64,000 bases of DNA from JAHBNG01 sp039028975 (GCA_039028975.1 JBCCHB010000048.1:37041-101040); one strand, 5' to 3'; counted from the stretch's first letter, positions 1-9,302 are shown. Notes: a model not told the origin generated them from the letters alone. Made by a program: numbers and translations.

Positions 1-132
1 ACGTACCTATTTCTGCTGGGTGCCATATTGACGTTGGTGGGAACGGCGATTTTTTGGCTCTATTTTGGCGTAAAGCCGAAGGGGAAGGGGAAGATAAAGC
101 TGAAGGGAGGGGTGCAGCCGGTGATTCAGTAA
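1..132 (+). CDS. C-terminal end of a membrane-anchored protein (5' truncated)
   Basis: The first 132 bases are open in frame 1 and end in TAA. They encode about 43 residues: a hydrophobic segment (starting TYLFLLGAILTLVG) followed by a Lys/Gly-rich tail ending GGVQPVIQ. This looks like a final transmembrane helix with a positively charged cytoplasmic tail. The gene begins outside the window, so its function cannot be read. An 84-bp palindromic repeat follows 14 bp after the stop codon. Confidence 0.55.
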   Translation, partial: TYLFLLGAILTLVGTAIFWLYFGVKPKGKGKIKLKGGVQPVIQ

Positions 133-146
133 AGTATGACAGAGCG

Positions 147-230
147 ATACTGCGGTCGTTTTGAAAACAGGTGTTTTCCAAAGCTCTACCAGAGAGCTCC
201 AACACCAGTTTTCAAACGGAGCTGAGAATA
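147..230 (+). repeat. Palindromic element A, copy 1
   Basis: One of four related 84-86 bp elements in the window (others at 7034, 9145 and 20432). Ends are near-inverted (ATACTGCGGTCG at the left, CGGAGCTGAGAATA at the right). Inside is a long stem, TTTGAAAAC...GTTTTCAAA, capped by a smaller CTCT/AGAG hairpin. The stem centre differs between copies while pairing is kept. This copy lies between the truncated first gene and the LRR gene. It is MITE-like with no coding capacity. Confidence 0.8.
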
Positions 231-252
231 AGTATGAAAAGTGAGTAATATA

Positions 253-2358
253 ATGCGTTATGGCTTACCCCTCTTCTTGTTGCTACTCGGTCTAATTTCT
301 GTCTCTAATGCCCATTTGTGGATTGCTCGATTCGGTGCAACAGCTTCTGCACAAGCTGATTTTGATTGCGCTACCGTGACCGCAATTTCTCAACAGGAAT
401 GTCAAGCGTTGATTGCAATTTATAACAGCACAGATGCACCCGCTCATCCAGACACGACTTCATGGCTACACAACAATAGCCCATGCAGTTGGGAAGGCAT
501 TACCTGCTCAAATGGCAGAGTCACGCGACTCGACTTGAATTCGAGCCTGGTTGATATTAGCCCTGCACTACCATCACTAGACTTCTTACCGGCAGAGATA
601 GGCAACCTGCCTTACCTTGAAACACTTCTTTTGGCAGGCAACCAACTAACAACTTTACCCCAAGAAATTGGCAGCCTTTCTTCTCTAGAAGTCCTTCACA
701 TATACAGTAATCAGTTAATCTCTTTGCCAGAGGGAATAGGTAACCTTTCTTCTCTTCAACAGCTTTTTCTGCGATACAATCAGCTGAACTCTTTGCCAGA
801 GGAAATAGGCAATCTCTCATCTCTTGACAGGCTTGATTTGAATGATAACCAGCTTGTGGCTCTACCATCTACGATTGGCAACCTCTCAATTCTCCAGAAA
901 CTTTATCTACACAATAATCATCTCATGTCGGTACCCCAGGAGCTTGGTAACCTCTCCTCCCTTCGGGAACTTGGCCTGCATAATAACCGGCTAACCTCCT
1001 TGCCAGAAGCGATTGGGAATCTATCTTCTCTCCAACTGCTGGATCTCCACAGCAACCCACTGACGTCGTTACCAGAGGGAATTGGGGATCTATCTTCTCT
1101 CATTAATCTTTTGTTGAACGACAATCGGCTAACGGATCTCCCGGTAGGGATAGGAAACCTCTCATTGCTTCAAGCACTGAACTTAGATAGCAATCAGCTT
1201 ACATCTTTACCGGAAGAGATTGGCGCTCTCTCGTCGATTAGCACACTTTCACTGAATGCTAATCGACTCAGCACACTCCCAGCGGAGATAGGAAATCTCT
1301 CATCGCTTCACGTACTCAACTTAGCACAGAATCAAATGCTCTCCTTGCCCTTGGAAATTGGGAATCTATCATCTTTGCGAACACTGATTCTAAGTGGCAA
1401 TCAATTGAGCGTTCTATCAACAGGCATTGGCAACCTAACCACCCTCTATAAGCTAAATTTATCGGACAATCAATTAACATCTCTACCATCCGAGATTGGC
1501 AACCTGAACGACCTTGATGAACTTGTTCTAAGTCACAATCAGCTGCTCTTGCTACCACCAGAGATCGGCAATCTCCCTGTCCTCCAAACACTCAATCTAG
1601 AAGGTAACCAGCTGCCCTCTCTGCCAGAGGAAATCGGAACGCTCAAAGGACTTCACTGGCTTTATCTTAAAGACAATCAAATCACCGCTTTACCCACTGG
1701 AATCGGCGGCCTCTCTTCCCTCCAATTACTAAATTTGAGCAATAACAAACTCACATCTCTACCAACAGAGATAGCTGATCTTCAAAACCTCCAGTGGCTT
1801 GATTTGCAAAAGAACCAGCTATCCAGCCTTCCACCGGAGATTGGCCTTCTCTCCTTTGTACAACAGCTCGACATTAGCCAAAATACACTGATATCTTTAC
1901 CGGACGAGATCCAGCAAATTTCCCCCATGAGGCAGCTTTACCTAAGTGGAAATCCACTGACATCTTTGCCGTTTGGAATCGCTACATTTAGTGATCTCCA
2001 GTGGATCGAACTCGACAACCCGCTTTTTTTGGCTTTATCCCCTGAGCTGGACGAGACGACGGTTGCTGACATGGTGATTACAACCGTCAAAGGTCATGGA
2101 ACGATCGAAAAGAAAGTATCTGGCCCCAATTTATATGTGCTTACGGCAATACCAGATGAAGGATGGCATTTTGTTGATTGGGAAAGCACAAATGGGTCAG
2201 AAGATCAGGCGATACAACGCACCACTACAATAGATCTATCGAGAGGAGGAACCTATACAGCTTGTTTCAAGCCTAACATAACATCTGCAATAGACAACTT
2301 GTTTGACCAGCCAACCTACTTGCCACTTATACAAGGTGTTCCAGAAATGTGCGATTGA
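253..2358 (+). CDS. Secreted leucine-rich-repeat protein with plant-like N-cap
   Basis: A 701-residue protein with an N-terminal signal peptide (MRYGLPLFLLLLGL...). The segment after it carries WLHNNSPCSWEGITC, which resembles the N-terminal cap of plant LRR receptor proteins. Then come 21 tandem 23-residue LRRs of the form LPxEIGNLSSLxxLxLxxNQLTS. After the LRRs is a short domain like the InlB-type bacterial repeat (GWHFVDWESTNG...), and the end contains YLPLIQG. Role is probably protein or glycan binding outside the cell. ATG 253 is chosen over the in-frame GTG at 241 because AAAAGTGAG lies just upstream of it and the signal peptide starts there. The repeat array is almost uniform, suggesting recent expansion. 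Confidence 0.85.
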   Translation: MRYGLPLFLLLLGLISVSNAHLWIARFGATASAQADFDCATVTAISQQECQALIAIYNSTDAPAHPDTTSWLHNNSPCSWEGITCSNGRVTRLDLNSSLVDISPALPSLDFLPAEIGNLPYLETLLLAGNQLTTLPQEIGSLSSLEVLHIYSNQLISLPEGIGNLSSLQQLFLRYNQLNSLPEEIGNLSSLDRLDLNDNQLVALPSTIGNLSILQKLYLHNNHLMSVPQELGNLSSLRELGLHNNRLTSLPEAIGNLSSLQLLDLHSNPLTSLPEGIGDLSSLINLLLNDNRLTDLPVGIGNLSLLQALNLDSNQLTSLPEEIGALSSISTLSLNANRLSTLPAEIGNLSSLHVLNLAQNQMLSLPLEIGNLSSLRTLILSGNQLSVLSTGIGNLTTLYKLNLSDNQLTSLPSEIGNLNDLDELVLSHNQLLLLPPEIGNLPVLQTLNLEGNQLPSLPEEIGTLKGLHWLYLKDNQITALPTGIGGLSSLQLLNLSNNKLTSLPTEIADLQNLQWLDLQKNQLSSLPPEIGLLSFVQQLDISQNTLISLPDEIQQISPMRQLYLSGNPLTSLPFGIATFSDLQWIELDNPLFLALSPELDETTVADMVITTVKGHGTIEKKVSGPNLYVLTAIPDEGWHFVDWESTNGSEDQAIQRTTTIDLSRGGTYTACFKPNITSAIDNLFDQPTYLPLIQGVPEMCD

Positions 2359-2412
2359 CAATCGCTCTCTTCAGGCAGCAACTTTACTTGTACAGTCAAT
2401 CAACTTGTGCAG

Positions 2413-4125
2413 CTAGCCAACCCTCAACATCCTCAACCGATTCAACGCTGCGGCCAACTCATGCTTGCGAAACCGGGCCAGATTGCCAACCTTGCGCGAA
2501 TCTAACACGTCCAGCCCGTCTCTCTCCACATCCTCACAGACTTGCTGAAAAACCTCTTCCAGGGTCCGTTGTCCATCGAAATAGTGCTGGCCAGCATACC
2601 AGATGGCTTCCCCAATAGCTCGGGTCTGCCCCCAAGCCACGAGCTGCTCGACCGCGTTCAAATCGATATTTTCCTGGCCAAATTGAATTCGTTGTAGCCC
2701 TCGGGTTTTGATGTCCACGGCTCGTTTCCCCCGGCTGGGATCGATGGAATGGGGAATAGGACGGCGATTCAGCGACTCAGGCAATGGTGCGACAGCCTCA
2801 CTTTGGCGTTGGGTGGGCTGCTGCTGAGCTACGGATTGGGCTTGAGCGGTTACATCCGTAGGAGCGAAGTTGTGCATAGCCAGGACTGTATCGGCCACAT
2901 CCAAATAGTCACCGCTACCGCCGATGACCAAAATAGAACTTACCCCGCGTTCTGTGTAGAGCTGACGCACCCGATCAATCAGGGGCGTGATCGGCTCATG
3001 TTCTTTAGGGACCAGCTTCTGCATTCGGGCATCTCGGATCATAAAGTTGGTCGCCGCTGTATCTTCATCAATCAGTAAACCGATGGCACCGACCTCTAAC
3101 GCTTCCATAATGGCCGCGGCTTGGCTGGTTGAACCGCTGGCATTGGCTGTGCTGAAGTTGGTCGTCGATTGGCCCAGAGGCAGGTCGTTGATAAAGGGGG
3201 AAATGTTCACGCCGACCACCGAGCGCCCATCCTCAGCCCGAATCTTGACCAGATCGGCTTGGCTGACGACCAACTCTCGCCCGTCGCCTGGGCAGTGGTT
3301 GTAAACGCCCCGCTCTATGGCCCTCAGGAGTGTACTTTTGCCATGATAGCCGCCGCCCACAATAAGGATTACACCTTCTGGAATGGCTAGACCGCTAATC
3401 TTGCCAGCATGGGGTAGCTCCACCTCTTGCCGTAGCGAATCAGGAGATGCAAAAGGGATCGCTTCATTTCCAGGCAAGGGGCGATCATCGATACCGCTGC
3501 GTCTAGGCAATATAGCACCATCGGCCACAAACGCGATCCAGTTGCACTGGGATATGGTGGTGCGCAAGGCATCTGCATCTTCGTTGGTTGCGACATGTTG
3601 CCAGAGCTGTTTCGGCGGGTACGCCTCCGATAGTAATGAGGCAGAGACGATAGCAGGAAGATCATCTAATAGTAAAGCCGCTGCCTGTTGCCCCAATACT
3701 GTGCGCCCCCTGGCCGGCAATCCAACCGTAAAGCGGGCCTCGACTGCTCCATCGGCATGGATCAGGGTAGCTGTCTGGACCAGCACCTCTTGGCCCGGCG
3801 CTTCCATTTGAATTTTCCCACTTTTGCCTGAGCCACGGAAATCAGACCGATGATGAGCCTCTTCCCCAAAACGGTGCGCCAACAACCAACAGATTCCCGT
3901 TGTTCGAGACAACGTGCTGTATAGCGCTGGCTCAAACCGAGCCACCTCAGCAGATATCAGTACCCTTACTCGGCTGGGTGCGGCAAAGGGATCTCCCTGA
4001 ACATGATCAATATGGAGCGTAAAGGTTGGAAAATCCCAGCGGCCAGCAATCTCTCGGTAGGCTTTGTAGCCACGCCCATCAATCTGCTGTAGTTTGGCCT
4101 TTATCGATTCAAAAGAACGATTCAT
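2413..4125 (-). CDS. Predicted ATPase of the ABC class (ABC_ATPase family)
   Basis: A 570-residue cytoplasmic protein matching the family named 'predicted ATPase of the ABC class'. It carries a Walker A motif GGGYHGKST near residue 256. A downstream segment contains NISPFINDLPLGQ, then SGSTSQAAAIMEALE and LLIDEDTAATNF, the family's signature and Walker B region. No membrane segments are present. The cellular role of this family is not established; membership is clear from the motifs and length. A GAGGAT sequence lies about 12 bp upstream of the ATG. It is divergent from the secreted-protein gene at 4540 and has no obvious operon partner. Confidence 0.9.
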   Translation of the reverse strand: MNRSFESIKAKLQQIDGRGYKAYREIAGRWDFPTFTLHIDHVQGDPFAAPSRVRVLISAEVARFEPALYSTLSRTTGICWLLAHRFGEEAHHRSDFRGSGKSGKIQMEAPGQEVLVQTATLIHADGAVEARFTVGLPARGRTVLGQQAAALLLDDLPAIVSASLLSEAYPPKQLWQHVATNEDADALRTTISQCNWIAFVADGAILPRRSGIDDRPLPGNEAIPFASPDSLRQEVELPHAGKISGLAIPEGVILIVGGGYHGKSTLLRAIERGVYNHCPGDGRELVVSQADLVKIRAEDGRSVVGVNISPFINDLPLGQSTTNFSTANASGSTSQAAAIMEALEVGAIGLLIDEDTAATNFMIRDARMQKLVPKEHEPITPLIDRVRQLYTERGVSSILVIGGSGDYLDVADTVLAMHNFAPTDVTAQAQSVAQQQPTQRQSEAVAPLPESLNRRPIPHSIDPSRGKRAVDIKTRGLQRIQFGQENIDLNAVEQLVAWGQTRAIGEAIWYAGQHYFDGQRTLEEVFQQVCEDVERDGLDVLDSRKVGNLARFRKHELAAALNRLRMLRVG

Positions 4126-4167
4126 GGGTAGCTCTTATCCTCACATTGTCTTTATTGTCAGTAGTTA

Positions 4168-4247
4168 AGGAATGAGTTGTAAATAACTTGCGCGTTTCAA
4201 TCGGATGTAGCCCCTTCAAGTGCTCAAGTTATTTAATTCCCGTTCCT
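4168..4247 (+). repeat. Palindromic element B, short copy
   Basis: An 80-bp segment starting AGGAATGAG and ending CGTTCCT. The two ends are imperfect inverted repeats of about 23 bp that include AATAACTTG at the left and CAAGTTATT at the right. The same ends, with GCGC.TTTC and a CGG.TG core after the left end, delimit a 216-bp segment at 51591. It is a non-coding MITE-like element in the divergent promoter region between 4125 and 4540. Confidence 0.6.
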
Positions 4248-4250
4248 AAA

Positions 4251-4539
4251 CATGCAACAGGCTGCACCACAGGGGATGAAAATCAACAAAAATTACACAG
4301 ATTGCGCAGATTTTGTTCCCTATTCATCTGTGAAATCTTCAAATCCCTGTTCTTTTCAGAGCAGACCGCAATAGGAACGGCATCGACCAAACGACGACGG
4401 TCGACTGATTGTTGGAAAACTGTTAGATAAGTGGCGGCATGACCAGTATATACTCATATCCGTGTAATGATATATGGCTCTTAGTACACTGTACTAGTGA
4501 GCTGAAGGTTTCTGTTGTGTTGAAAGTATAGGTACCCTT
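4251..4539. other. Intergenic region upstream of the 4540 gene
   Basis: There is no open frame with coding character here. Around 4285-4340 there are degenerate repeats of the type ACAGATT / GCAGATT / CATCTGTGAAATC, a simple-sequence pattern often seen between genes. The start at 4540 has only a weak AGGT-type ribosome binding site. No convincing sigma-70 promoter could be picked by eye. Confidence 0.4.
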
Positions 4540-6948
4540 ATGAAAATCTCCCGCCCACTTATTGCATGCTGCACGGCGCTCTTTTGCATAGCGCTATTGT
4601 ATACGGTTGCTCTGCAGGCCCAAAGCGAAGATTCCCCACCAGTAGACTCATTGCCTATTATCCATCATGAACTACCTGAACCATCGGAGGATAGCAAACC
4701 AGGGTTAAGTCGTGGACATGCAGTAGAAGAAGTGATCCAAGCACCTCAATTATCGCCAAAACAGCTCTATCAGCAGCAGACCGTTCGTGCAGCCAATGCA
4801 CCGGCAGCACCATCCATTACCCTTTTCTATGGCGACGATCTCTATTTTGGCCATATTGGCAACGCTCAACGCTGGGCCAACGTCATGGGCAATGTTTCAT
4901 TCAGTGGTGAATTGGCAGCCCTGGAATATAGTCTCAACGGTGGTCCACTCTCAAGTACCACCATCGGGCCAGACAAGCGCCGCTTGGCGCTCAAAGGCGA
5001 CTTCAACATTGAGTTGGACCACACCTCTCTCAACGATGGTCCCAATCAGTTGCTCATTACAGCTCAAGAGAGTTCGGGTGCCTCCACATCCGTTACGGTA
5101 ACGGTGAACTACGAAGCTGGCAACCAGTGGCCTATGCCCTACACAGCCGATTGGAGCAGCGCCAGTCAGATTTCTGATGTTGCCCAGGTTGTCGATGGTC
5201 TGTGGGAGCTAACCGGCACTGGCATTCGACCCGTGGTTCACCGCTACGATCGACTCGTTGGCATGGGAGATAGCAGTTGGGAAAATTATGAAGTGGAAGT
5301 ACCCATTACGGTTGCAGGCATTGATGTTCCCCGAGGTTACTGGCATCCTAGTGTAGGACCAGGCGTGGGCCTAATTATGGGATGGGCTGGCCACTTTCAA
5401 CAGAGCACCGAAGTGCCGACCACTGGCTGGCAAAATTTTGGCGCAATCGCTTGGTATCGATGGACCAGGCAAGGAGAGGTTGAGAGCGCGGGACTACAGA
5501 TGCTCACCTACTACGGCAAGGAAAGTGCTACTGATCCCACTTTTGACTTGGCTTACAACACGCCCTACATCATGAAAATGCGCACAGAGACCGATATGGA
5601 TGGGATTGTGACTTATAGCCTAAAAATTTGGCCTAGTAATGAATCCGAACCCACCGCATGGCAGATGGTGGCAGAGGGGGATCCCAACGGTCCTAAGCAA
5701 GGGCGGATGCTGCTGGTCGCACACCATGTTGACGTGGAATATGGCACGGTCTCCATTCGATCCTTGGTTGAGCCACCTCCAACAGAGACCCCCACAGAGA
5801 CACCAACTGACATACCCACAGCGACGCCAACCGAAACACCAACTGAAACAGCCACGCCAGAGCCAACCCCAACGCCGACTCTGACGCCTACCCAAATCGT
5901 GGTAGAGACACCTACCCTGACACCCACTTCTGTGGTATCTACAACCCCAACAGATAACCCAGGCAACGCAACTTGCTGGACACTCAATCTGGTCATCGTG
6001 GGTGAAGGAAATTCTGTCAGCCCATCTCCCAATCAGTCAACAGGGTGCGCCGCCAATCAATACGTAGCAGGCGAATCCATCACTCTTACTAGCCAGCCGG
6101 CCTTAGGATGGGCCATTGATGGATGGACTGGTGTAGACCCATCCGGCAGCACCCAATCCACGGTGACAATGACCATGCCTGACAACAATCATTGGGTGGG
6201 TGTGACCTTTGTACTGCGCTGCTTTGAGCTGATGCTTCAAGTGGAAGGAAACGGCCCGGCGCCCGTAACCGCTCCAGCCAACTCGTCAATCTGCCAGCTA
6301 GGCACCTATGTGATGGGTGAAGTCATCACCTTACAAGCCAATCCTGATTTATCCCAAAAGATAGTTGGATGGCGAGGCACCCAACAGGACAACAGCCAAG
6401 AAAGCACCAATCGTCTTACCATGCCGGCGTCCAACCATAGCGTGACAATTCGCTACGATGCAATCGACGAAACAGGGACAAGCACACCAACGCAGACGCC
6501 AACCGCACCTGTAGCCCCAACAGTGACTCCAACTGCGGGTGCAACGGCAACGATGACACCAACACCTACGCCTACAGTCCCCCCATTCTTCACGCCGCTG
6601 CCAACATCCACGCCAACGCCGATTACGCCAACAGCCCCTGCGCCAATACTCGTTACACCAACGCCGGATATGGGTGGTTGCGTCCCGTTGACGTTAGCCG
6701 TTACGGGTGATGGTTCACTCGTCCCCTCTCCGCCTAACTCAGAGGGGTGCCCAGAAGGCACTTATCTGCCAGGTGAGGTCATTGTACTTGTTGCGGCACC
6801 AGTCATAGGGCAAGCCGTGAGTCAATGGGATGGTACCACAGATGATACGAGCACTACCGCAACCAATTACGTAACCATGCCAGAGTCTGCCCACAAGATT
6901 ACAGTGGCTTATAATGAGAACAGGCTCTATCTGCCACTGATGAGGTAA
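4540..6948 (+). CDS. Secreted protein: Ig-like, lectin-like and three InlB-type repeat domains
   Basis: An 802-residue protein with signal peptide (residues 1-28, ending ALQAQ). Residues about 85-190 look like an Ig-like fold. Residues about 195-410 resemble a concanavalin/laminin-G-like domain (VVDGLWELTGTG, ...YEVEVPITV, ...GWAGHFQQ). Two Thr-Pro linkers follow, around residues 410-470 and 650-710. Three about 75-residue 'bacterial repeat' domains (xxxGEGNSVSPSP..., YxxGExxxLxAxP, GW.GT, T.MP...H.V.V.Y) lie on either side of the second linker. The last residues are LYLPLMR, the terminal motif shared with other secreted proteins here. It probably sits on the cell surface and binds carbohydrate or matrix; no catalytic residues were recognised. 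Confidence 0.75.
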   Translation: MKISRPLIACCTALFCIALLYTVALQAQSEDSPPVDSLPIIHHELPEPSEDSKPGLSRGHAVEEVIQAPQLSPKQLYQQQTVRAANAPAAPSITLFYGDDLYFGHIGNAQRWANVMGNVSFSGELAALEYSLNGGPLSSTTIGPDKRRLALKGDFNIELDHTSLNDGPNQLLITAQESSGASTSVTVTVNYEAGNQWPMPYTADWSSASQISDVAQVVDGLWELTGTGIRPVVHRYDRLVGMGDSSWENYEVEVPITVAGIDVPRGYWHPSVGPGVGLIMGWAGHFQQSTEVPTTGWQNFGAIAWYRWTRQGEVESAGLQMLTYYGKESATDPTFDLAYNTPYIMKMRTETDMDGIVTYSLKIWPSNESEPTAWQMVAEGDPNGPKQGRMLLVAHHVDVEYGTVSIRSLVEPPPTETPTETPTDIPTATPTETPTETATPEPTPTPTLTPTQIVVETPTLTPTSVVSTTPTDNPGNATCWTLNLVIVGEGNSVSPSPNQSTGCAANQYVAGESITLTSQPALGWAIDGWTGVDPSGSTQSTVTMTMPDNNHWVGVTFVLRCFELMLQVEGNGPAPVTAPANSSICQLGTYVMGEVITLQANPDLSQKIVGWRGTQQDNSQESTNRLTMPASNHSVTIRYDAIDETGTSTPTQTPTAPVAPTVTPTAGATATMTPTPTPTVPPFFTPLPTSTPTPITPTAPAPILVTPTPDMGGCVPLTLAVTGDGSLVPSPPNSEGCPEGTYLPGEVIVLVAAPVIGQAVSQWDGTTDDTSTTATNYVTMPESAHKITVAYNENRLYLPLMR

Positions 6949-7033
6949 AGGATACGAGCCTGAGAATAGGAAGCAAAATTAGGTGTTTACCGAATTCATT
7001 CGGTAGACACCCGTCCACCCTTCTATCGGTTGC

Positions 7034-7118
7034 TATACTGCGGTCGATTTGAAAACCGTAGTTTTCCTTAGCTCTACCAGAGTAACCAAACTATGGTTTT
7101 CAAACGGAACTGAGTATA
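7034..7118 (+). repeat. Palindromic element A, copy 2
   Basis: An 85-bp element with ends TATACTGCGGTCG and CGGAACTGAGTATA and a stem TTTGAAAACC...GGTTTTCAAA. The stem centre is CCGTAG pairing with CTATGG (one G-U pair), unlike the CCCGAG/CTCGGG of copy 3, so pairing is kept while sequence changes. It lies between two convergent genes (ending 6948 and 7161), where a strong stem-loop could also act as a transcription barrier. Confidence 0.8.
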
Positions 7119-7160
7119 GGTAAAAAGAGCGCCAGAAACAAGGATTCCAATCCATTTTTC

Positions 7161-8465
7161 TCACTCCACATCCTGCACCCAGATCCAGTAGATAAATAGA
7201 CAGAGGATTGTTACAATGCCTGAGAGGGTTGCCAGCCCGCTTACCCCATACTGTTGGTATATCCACGGCCCAGAGATACCTGCCGTTGCGCTGCCCAATA
7301 AGTTGAACGCCCCGGCCAATGTAAAGACCTTTCCTCTCTGTTCAGGCACTTGCTCTGACAACAGGGAAATATTGCTAACAATGCCAAATTCAAATGTGCT
7401 TCGGGCAAAGAAGAGGCTCGCCACCGCAGCATAGGCGCTACTATTAAGAGAGGGCATGAGTATATAACCCAGTAAGGCACCGACTGCCCCTACGATTACG
7501 CTGCGACGCTTGCCAAGGCGATCGGCAAATAAGCTAACACTCACACTTCCACAGAGATCGGCTAGCCCCATAATCAATGCCACTGTCCCTAGCTGGATTG
7601 CCCCAAAGCCGTACTCTGTGCGTAGCCACAGGCCGTGGGTGATCATCAGTTGTACAGCACCAAAGAATAAGAAGGTCGAACCAATCATTGTGGCATAAGC
7701 CGAGATCTGATTGCTGCCCAGATCAAAAAAGCGCTTCAACCGTTCGATAAACGATTCCGAAACTGGCTCTGACTGGATGTTCGATTCTATTCCGCTGCTT
7801 TGTGACCTACCCGGTGAGATGGACCGAGGCGTGCGATCCAGAGGAGAAAAGAAGCGCCAAACCACAATGCTGAAAAGCAGCATCAAAGTACCCAGCACAA
7901 AGAAAGGCGCTCGCCAACCTTGCCAATCGATGAGGAAACCGATCAAGTACAACCCCACAATTCCCGCCAAGGCCCACGAATATTCTAGAATGCCAATGCC
8001 TCTTGCCCTTTGCGCATAGGGCAATCTGGCGCTGACATATGCATGAAGTGATGGAGTAAAGGCTGCCATCCCAACTCCCCATACCACCATGGCCAGAACC
8101 GTCAACCACCATGAGCTGCTCAACCCAACCACTATGGAGCCGATACCTGCCAGCACTAAGCCGAGAGACATGACCAGTCGATAGCTCCGTCGATCTGCTA
8201 ACGCACCAAAGTAGGGACCGATAAGACCTGTAAGATTTCGCAAGCCCACCAGCGAGCCTAAAGCTACTTCGGATATTTGGAGCCCAGTGGCAATTAGGGG
8301 CAAAAAGGGATTAAAGAGTTGAACACCCGAATCAAAGATGAGCCGAATTCCAATGCTGACGCCCAAAAGCTTAGGAACACTCTCTTCTTGGGTGGGTGAT
8401 TCATTATCCGGTGCAAACGAAGAGTCAGCCATCGATCGATCCGATGCCTTCTGTTTATCAGCCAT
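7161..8465 (-). CDS. MFS transporter
   Basis: A 434-residue integral membrane protein with about twelve hydrophobic segments in two halves. Motif A-like loops occur after TM2 (GALADRRSYRL) and at the same place in the second half (SLFADRLGKRRS), typical of the major facilitator superfamily. The substrate cannot be inferred. The start at 8465 (MADKQKASD) is preferred over the longer open frame to 8570 because GGAGC lies about 9 bp before it and the extra N-terminus is not hydrophobic or conserved-looking. Both sides are repeat or pseudogene sequence. Confidence 0.85.
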   Translation of the reverse strand: MADKQKASDRSMADSSFAPDNESPTQEESVPKLLGVSIGIRLIFDSGVQLFNPFLPLIATGLQISEVALGSLVGLRNLTGLIGPYFGALADRRSYRLVMSLGLVLAGIGSIVVGLSSSWWLTVLAMVVWGVGMAAFTPSLHAYVSARLPYAQRARGIGILEYSWALAGIVGLYLIGFLIDWQGWRAPFFVLGTLMLLFSIVVWRFFSPLDRTPRSISPGRSQSSGIESNIQSEPVSESFIERLKRFFDLGSNQISAYATMIGSTFLFFGAVQLMITHGLWLRTEYGFGAIQLGTVALIMGLADLCGSVSVSLFADRLGKRRSVIVGAVGALLGYILMPSLNSSAYAAVASLFFARSTFEFGIVSNISLLSEQVPEQRGKVFTLAGAFNLLGSATAGISGPWIYQQYGVSGLATLSGIVTILCLFIYWIWVQDVE

Positions 8466-8596
8466 AGTTGCTCCATGGGTGGGTAGATGGTATGTATACT
8501 TCGCCAGAAAAGTCTTACCCCGATTCTCATCCAATCTACTCTGGACAATTCCGAACAGGGAGGACAGCACTGTTCTGTCAAACTAATAGGGCCTGT

Positions 8597-9035
8597 ATAT
8601 GTGCATTGGAAGATGCAACCATACCATACCCCTTGGATATGCCCTATTGCTTGGTCGGGCAGCTATCTAAGGTCTTCGCCTGGACCCGCACTCGCACCCA
8701 CAAGATCAAGACGGAAGATACGGTGCAGGCTATGTTCGAGTGACCCACTGGCGCAATGGGTTCGAGCCACACCAGCCAGCACAGCCTAAACAGGCACGCC
8801 ATTTTTCTTTGAGATTACTGGAATAGGAGGGGGCTTACGTTGGACCCACAATGGGCTGACCTTCCATGAATTTGAGTCCGACGTACGCACCCACATAATG
8901 AAGAGTGAGGAGATATTCGGGGCACCCAAGAGCCAAAAGGTCGAGGTAACGATGCCTGATAGCACGGCATATCGTTTGGCCGGTTACCAAAACTTTCACA
9001 ATGCGATCCTCGACGAAACGCCCATTAAAGGATAA
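8597..9035 (+). pseudogene. Remnant of a Gfo/Idh/MocA-family oxidoreductase
   Basis: Three frame-shifted pieces read as the C-terminal half of this NAD(P)-dependent sugar dehydrogenase family. At about 8637-8743 the frame gives LVGQLSKVFAWTRTRTHKI then KTEDTVQAMFE, followed by a TGA. In the same frame comes TGAMGSSHTSQHS, the usual 'GAxGxxxxS' segment. A shifted frame then gives TPFFFEITGIGGGLRW and continues to YQNFHNAILDETPIKG with a stop at 9033-9035, the usual end of the family. No N-terminal Rossmann region is found. The piece is thus 5' truncated and carries at least one in-frame stop and one frameshift. Confidence 0.6.
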
Positions 9036-9076
9036 TAATAAATACGTAAAAAGAGGAGGTGACCCACCTAATAAAG

Positions 9077-9163
9077 ATGGCATCACCTTTGGATCTCTTT
9101 GCCGAAAAAGATATAGATGACCAGAAAAGCGCTGTCCTCCCTTCTATACTCAGCTCCGTTTGA
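9077..9163 (+). pseudogene. Short ORF apparently cut by palindromic element A
   Basis: ATG at 9077 is preceded by AGGAGGTGA, about 14 bp away. It opens a 28-residue frame (MASPLDLFAEKDIDDQKSAV...) that runs into repeat copy 3 at 9145 and stops inside it at 9163. It may be the start of a gene truncated by insertion of the element, or chance. No family was recognised. Confidence 0.2.
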
Positions 9164-9230
9164 AAACCCGAGTTTTCTGCAGCTCCTACAGGAGAAACCA
9201 AACTCGGGTTTTCAAAGCGATCGCGGTATA
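9145..9230 (-). repeat. Palindromic element A, copy 3 (inverted)
   Basis: An 86-bp copy in reverse orientation, from TATACTCAGCTCCG to GCGATCGCGGTATA. Its main stem is perfect over 17 bp (TTTGAAAACCCGAGTTT with its complement), and the loop holds CTCCT-AC-AGGAG. It lies downstream of the corrinoid-protein gene, 73 bp from that gene's stop codon. Confidence 0.85.
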
Positions 9231-9302
9231 AGAATATCCTAAAGTCGGATGGTCAAGAGCCTGGACAAGTCTTTTCTGGCGATGTATGCACTAGAAACTC
9301 AT

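Noticed and set aside
3383..3811. A 142-residue plus-strand frame inside the ABC-class ATPase gene
   Set aside because: The opposite strand has clear Walker and family motifs; this frame has Ser-rich antisense composition.
5613..6032. Long minus-strand frame rich in Val/Gly opposite the Thr-Pro linker
   Set aside because: It is the antisense of ACN-CCN codons in the real gene; composition artefact with no start signal. The same holds for 6453-6761, 20967-21326, 45739-46083 and 58546-58971.
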